Below, piece after piece: positions 54,401 to 60,400 of a stretch of 64,000 nt of DNA. The notes beneath the pieces were generated by a model, which ran no database searches, was not told where the DNA came from, and saw nothing but the letters and a program-made list of their open reading frames with translations. Both the position numbers and the translations under genes were made by a program. The stretch's first letter is position 1. Each line of letters opens with the position of its first letter. Source of the stretch: Megaustenia siamemsis (lineage: Eukaryota > Mollusca > Gastropoda > Stylommatophora > Ariophantidae); contig JAVIAB010000092.1 in assembly GCA_032433765.1 (NCBI GenBank), positions 62,992,493 to 63,056,492 on the forward strand, read 5' to 3'.

Positions 54401-57400
54401 AAAAAACTAGGATGGTCCTTTTTAAATCCATTTTTGACAATAGAAACAAGAAAAAGAGTTCTAAATAGAGCCAGTCTTAACCAATGGATGTGAATCATGA
54501 ACAATAAGACAACAGACAAGAAAATTACTGGAGGCTGTAGAAATATGGTTTTACAGAAGAATGTTGAGAATACCATGGACAGCTAAGAAGAGTAATGAAA
54601 ACTTTCTGAAAGAGGCCAAAGCCAAAAGAGAGCTAATATCCAATATTTGGAAGAAACAATCATCATCTTTTGGCCATGCAATGAGAAGGAAACTGCTGAA
54701 ATATATTATAACAACTGAGAAAATTGAGGGATGAAGAGATAAAGGAACAAAAGAGAAAAGATACCAGACAGCTTAAGAGAATGGACTGAATATACAATTT
54801 TTTTTTTTTAAACTGGCCTTCAACCTTTTCCAGACCATCACATTTCACTGATACCCAGTATTAAGGTTACCATATTTTTGAAATCCTAATCTGGGACGGA
54901 TTAATTTGACTTAAATTTTCCATCAATAAAATGAAATTTCTTCCGTCTTTTTCAAGTGAATAATACATATATTTTAAAACACAGAACAGTATAGGCTTAC
55001 AAAACTTTATCAGAAGATAATAAAAAAAAAAATTAGTGATACGCACTAAAATGGAAGATGAAGAAGAGTTGCTGTACTTTCCTGATGAGTGGATTTTTTT
55101 AAAAAGATCTTTCTTTGTTTGGAGCATCTTACAAAATTCAACACATGTTTGCTCTTTGTTCACTTTGGTGATCAACATGGCCTTTAAAGCATCCACACTT
55201 AGATGTGTTTTATCATTTGTCCACAAGCTGTTCATTGGTGAAAACAATCTTTCCGTTGCAGCATTTGTTCCCGGTAGACACAAAATGAACTCTGCCAGCT
55301 TCAGAATATGTGAAATTGGCACATGCCTGTTTTTGAAGTGGGAAGCCATTTCAATATAACGCCGCCCTGGTAATGATTTATTAATACTCCACTCATTAAT
55401 TTTCTGAAAAGTAACAAACTGCTTCATGTAAACATATTGGTCATACATTTCATTTTCTGGAAAGTCAACTGAAGGTACTGTTTGACTCACTAATGATGAA
55501 GATTTCTAAATATCTTCCCAAGTTGGTGTTTTGTTCAACATTACCCAGCTGTAGGCCTCAAGGTTTTGAAACTTATTTGTAGCCCATTTCTTCAAATAAC
55601 TGATAGCTGTTTCATAGAAAGAAGAAACCCTGGCTTTAATCTTGTTCACATCATCATGTAGAATTCCTACCATTTCCAGCTTGTCAAGAATTAGCTTAAC
55701 TCTTGATGGCAAGAAACCATCTTGTAGTTTGGACTCTAAGATAGTTCTCAACCGATTGATGTTAACAATTACTTCAAAAACTGTGACCACCTGTCCCTCT
55801 ACTTTCTGCACTGTTTCATGGAAAGAGGATGCCTGACTTTGAACAAAAATAAGCCATGCTTCAGACATGGGGTTTTCAAAGAATTTCTGTATAAAGACCG
55901 GGCATCTGTCTTGAGACTGAAAATAGTATTTTATAGACAGGAACATGTGAAGAACCCTTTCAACAGCAGGCAGCAGTGCAAGCCACCTAGTCTGTGCATA
56001 ACCTAAAATCATCTGGAAGTGTGTGTCTACAAACTGGCAAAACTCCTTGAGACTTTCAACTCTAACTGTGTATGATTTGAAGTGCAGATACATTTTAGTA
56101 ATAACCATCTCAACATCAATAGGTAATACATCTGCAGCTGCTCAAACAGTGTTGTGGAAAATATGGCATGTACAACCACCACCTGTCAAACCCTATCCAA
56201 AGTTTTCTTTCAGCTTTATGAAAACATTGTTCTTTCCTTTCCTCTCAGCACCCCCAAAATTAGAATTTGTGTTGTCTACACATAATGCAACTACTTTCCT
56301 TTCTAAACCTTTTTCCGTTAGACAGCCATTAATAAAACTACTAACAATATCAGATGTTTCTCCTGGCAATGTCTTCAGTTCTAATATTTTAACTTTCTGC
56401 CCCTTATTGTGATCAAAGTATCTGACAAGCAAAGGAAAAATCTTATTTCCTTGTGGTTGGAGGGATCTGTCAGTGTGGAAATAAATGTTGAGTTTTCTAG
56501 GTCACATCTCAACTTGTTTTGAACATGGGGAGTGAACACATTTTGAATAATGGCTTCCGTTTTCGTACATGGACAAGCAAATTTTGGTTCTAAAGTAACC
56601 TGAAGTAATTTTTATGTACCATAAATATTGACATAAATCTAAATGTATGATTGTGTATCAATGTATGATAGGCAAATGCACCTTTTGTAGAAGCAAATTG
56701 CTCTTCTTTGACACCAATCTGTTCAGCTTGAAAAAATGTTGTTAACGACGATCTTGATGCAGCTGTAGCGATGGCTCTCTTATGTCTCGCACTATTTATG
56801 TGACTCTTAATATCATCACATCCACTATGATTAATCGAAAACCCAGAGGCACATATACTGCATCTTATAGTGAAGTCTGATGTAGACTTTTTTAGAAAGG
56901 GGTATTCCTTTTGTAAATCTTGATTGAAACTGCATTTACGTTTTTATGTTATTTGTTGCAACAATTACACACTTTACAAACTAACTATAGTTTAAATAAT
57001 AATTTTATATGACTATACCATATTATTTCCTGTGTGTTACCGGGGCCTCATTATGAGGGAGGTAAAGAATAGTGACACTGTGACCTTCCAGGCATGTCGT
57101 AAGAGGCAACTAAGGAGATTGATCGATGGCTTGACAAACTGTAATTGTAAAAAGTATTGTTATGGAAACAACGCCATATATTTTAGAGCAGTAAAAAAAA
57201 AAAAAGTAAAGTATCCCCGTCACGCCAAGTGGCGTATAGGGAAATATGGTGTTAGTGACCCTATATTTTACAGACCTTCAGCACATGATTTTTGGGGTAA
57301 TGTGGTCAGTATTACGCCCGTGCTGCTTTACTTTCCCAGAAAAAAATCCGGTACCCATTTAAGGCTGGGTGAACCCGAAAGCCGTCGGTTGGGATCGAAC

Positions 57401-60400
57401 CCTACCCCTTGTCCGTGGTAGTCCAATTCACTAACCACTGAGCTATCGCGGCTCCCTATTTTAGAGCAGTGATCTCTGCAATATGTGCCATTTTGGCACG
57501 CAAGGTTTCTGTTTTTGAGATTGTGGTTCTGCCCTATGTGCCATTGCCCTATGTGCCATCTTCGGCTCAAAAGGACAATAGATAGAGGTACCATATGCAT
57601 AACATAAGTTCTTCTTCTTCTTCTTTCCTTCCTCATCTGCCATTCAGCGTCGAGGGGAGATATAATTTGCGGTCTTTTGCTCTTCTGTTCGCCTCTGCTG
57701 CTGTTATGTTTCCTAGTGCTTCTAATATTCCATCGACCCATCTTTTACGTGGTCGACCCTTGGTTCTGGTGTTCTCACAACGTTTGTTGAAGGCTTGTTG
57801 TGTTGTGTTTTGTTCTTTCTGCCTTGTCACGTGGCCAAACCATTTTATCTGTTGTTTCCTTATATATTCTATGGCGGGGGCTATTCCTAGCTTTTTTCTC
57901 AGTTCTTCATTTCTGATCTTATCTCTCAGACTGTTTCCTGTCATTTGTCTAACACATTTCATCTCTGTAGAGGTTATTTTTTCTTATTGTTCTTGCATCT
58001 AGGGTCCAGGTCTGGCATTGGTAGCACAACGTTGGGATGAAGATTGTATTGTATTGTATAGTGCTCGTTTTGCCTCCAGAGTTATTTCCTTGTTGGACAA
58101 TAGTGGTGATAACTGTCCGATGATTTGACAAGCTTTGTTGAATCTTGATTCTATCTATGCTGTTTGGGAATTATCGTTTGTCATTAGACTTCCTAGGTAT
58201 TTGAATTCCTCTACTTGTTTTAGTTGTCTGCCTTCTATAGTTAACATAAGTTCTTAAACATTAAAATGTCAAGTAACTGAATAATAGCACAACGTAAATA
58301 AAATCTAATAAATGCAGTAACCTCTATCACTAAACAACACAATAAAAAAAATTAGTTCGTTGATAAATGAAAGTATATGGCCTTTGGCATCTTGACAGAC
58401 AGTTGGTAGCAAGCAATCATGCTAAGTCAGTAGTTTGGTAAAGCATTAGTGTCCCATACTGGTTGCTGCTTTACTGAACATCTTTTTTCATGGCTGAATT
58501 TGCCAATCCTGGACATACAGATCCATCCACAGAATGAGCAAGGTGTACCCGTGGTACCCGGCCTTGTCTCCTTTCTCTTGCGCCTTTTGTCTTATGAATT
58601 TGACATCAGCACTGTCAAACGAAAGTAACACAATGAATATACAAGAATATTAAATGTTGTTGCCGCAAAGATGCTGCTTGTTGAGTTTTCAGTTTCAGTA
58701 TACAAGATTTAAAACTTAGAGCGCATTTTACTGTTACTGTTTCGCCAAATGAACAGCCAGTTCAACTTTTTAAACATTTTCTACACAAAAATGGAATAAT
58801 GTATATTTTTAAGTCGAAGAGATGTTTAATATATTGGCAAAATTGGTAAATGTTTGTGTCCTAATGTATTTTAACAAATATGGACAAAAGCTAAAATATT
58901 GGTCAAAATCGCGACAAATTCAGGACAGCAACAAATCTGGGACAAAGGTTGAAAAAACAGTAAAAGATCTGAACTGTCCTGGAAAAATTGGGACGTCTGG
59001 TCACCTTTCCAGTATACGAGCTAATATCTAACTATCGCACTTGCCACTTGGACCAATTTTGTTGGTGCGACATTGTTCTGATATTAATATGTTAAAGTAG
59101 AATTATTAGATGCATGATATATTACAGTTATATAGACTGATTTTAATGAGTTATACTGACTTTAATAAGTGTAGTCACTGACTTTGTTGCAGTAATTTCG
59201 TGTGTATATTTTTTTCAGGATAATGTGTATATGCATCTTACAAACTATGCCATTAACAAACATAGTCAAGACTTTGTACGAGATGATGAAGCCGGAAGCA
59301 AAAGGTAAGTTGTTTTTTTTTAATTTATTTATATTTTTGTTAAGGGTTTAAAAGTTAAACATAACAAACATTATGAGGTTTAGTCATAATGGGAAGACTA
59401 GCACAGTAAGAAAAAGAAAACGGGTATAAAAAAACAGACTGTTTAAAAAAAAGAAACTACTAAAGTTGGTTTTAGTTTCTGTAGTGATAAAATCTTCAGT
59501 AATAAAGAAAAGACGATGGTCATACGTTGGAATGTGATGAGAAGAGATAATAACCGAATAGCAAAGCAGGCCCTCATATGGGAAACAACAGGTAAGAGAA
59601 AAAGAGGAAGACCCAGGGAGACACTGAGAAGAACATTGATGAGAGAGGCAAGAGCAACAGGATTCGGCTCCCTCAATGAGATAGAGCTGCTTGCACAGAA
59701 CAGAGACAAATGGCGAGATTTGATAAAATATCTTTAAAAGAAAACTGCTAGAACAAAAATTCAGATATGAGAAGGTGTATCTTGGTCTACGCCCCTTGGG
59801 CCGGCAACGGCTCGAAAGGTCAATAGATAAATAGATAGTGATAAAATATCCATTGCTTTGCTTGTTAGAATTGTCACAACTTTACCAGAGCCTTGCTAAC
59901 AAAATATTAATCAGGGTGATCTAGGGCTGGGCTTCATGGCTACTGTAATAAGTCCAGGCCATAATCCATCCATTCCTAACAATCTATTACAATTCCTGAA
60001 TAAAAAATAAAAGGACTAACAACATTAAGGAAAGTTTACAATATCATCAAATGATAAATTTAATAGATGAGACTGACAAAAGAGCAAATGCTAGAACTTT
60101 GCTTCTTCTTCAACACCCAAAATGAAATAAGAGGAAGTAAAGAAGAAGAGAATAAAACTAACATTTAGTAAAGTTCAGGTTTTTGAATTTTAGTGAGCAG
60201 AACTTAAACATTCTGAGTTAGTTACAGTTATATTATTACATGGTGACTTTTAAAAAAATGTTTATGTCTTTTATCTTAAAGAAGAATGTTGACTATGAGA
60301 GCAAGAGTTAACAAATTATTAATTTGGTTGTAATTTTTATTTGTTTGATACATTATTATCATTTCTCAAATTAGGCGTATCAGCACAATCAATAAATACC

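Larger units (their letters stand above)
54863..59008 (-). mobile_element. hAT DNA transposon relic, 4.1 kb, with nested insertions
   Basis: Minus-strand transposase remnants in order: a CxxC...H...H zinc finger (CSICASGFSINHSGCDDIKS, near 56860), a central part (VVALCVDNTNSNFGGAERKG near 56290; AQTRWLALLPAVERVLHMF near 55990), and the hAT C-terminal dimerisation region (LCLPGTNAATERLFSPMNSL near 55270; LSVDALKAMLITKVN). Several stops and frameshifts. Proposed ends: aaggttaccatattttt at 54863 and the inverted-like ggtcacctt at about 59000. The flanks ccagtatt and ccagtata give a possible 8 bp TSD with one mismatch, as expected for hAT. Inside it are S4 (57023-57588) and LINE G (57614-58241). 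End positions are inferred. Confidence 0.72.

Noticed and set aside
54867..56432. hAT transposase as a domesticated host gene
   Set aside because: Stops and frameshifts break it in at least three places and it lies within transposon-like ends.
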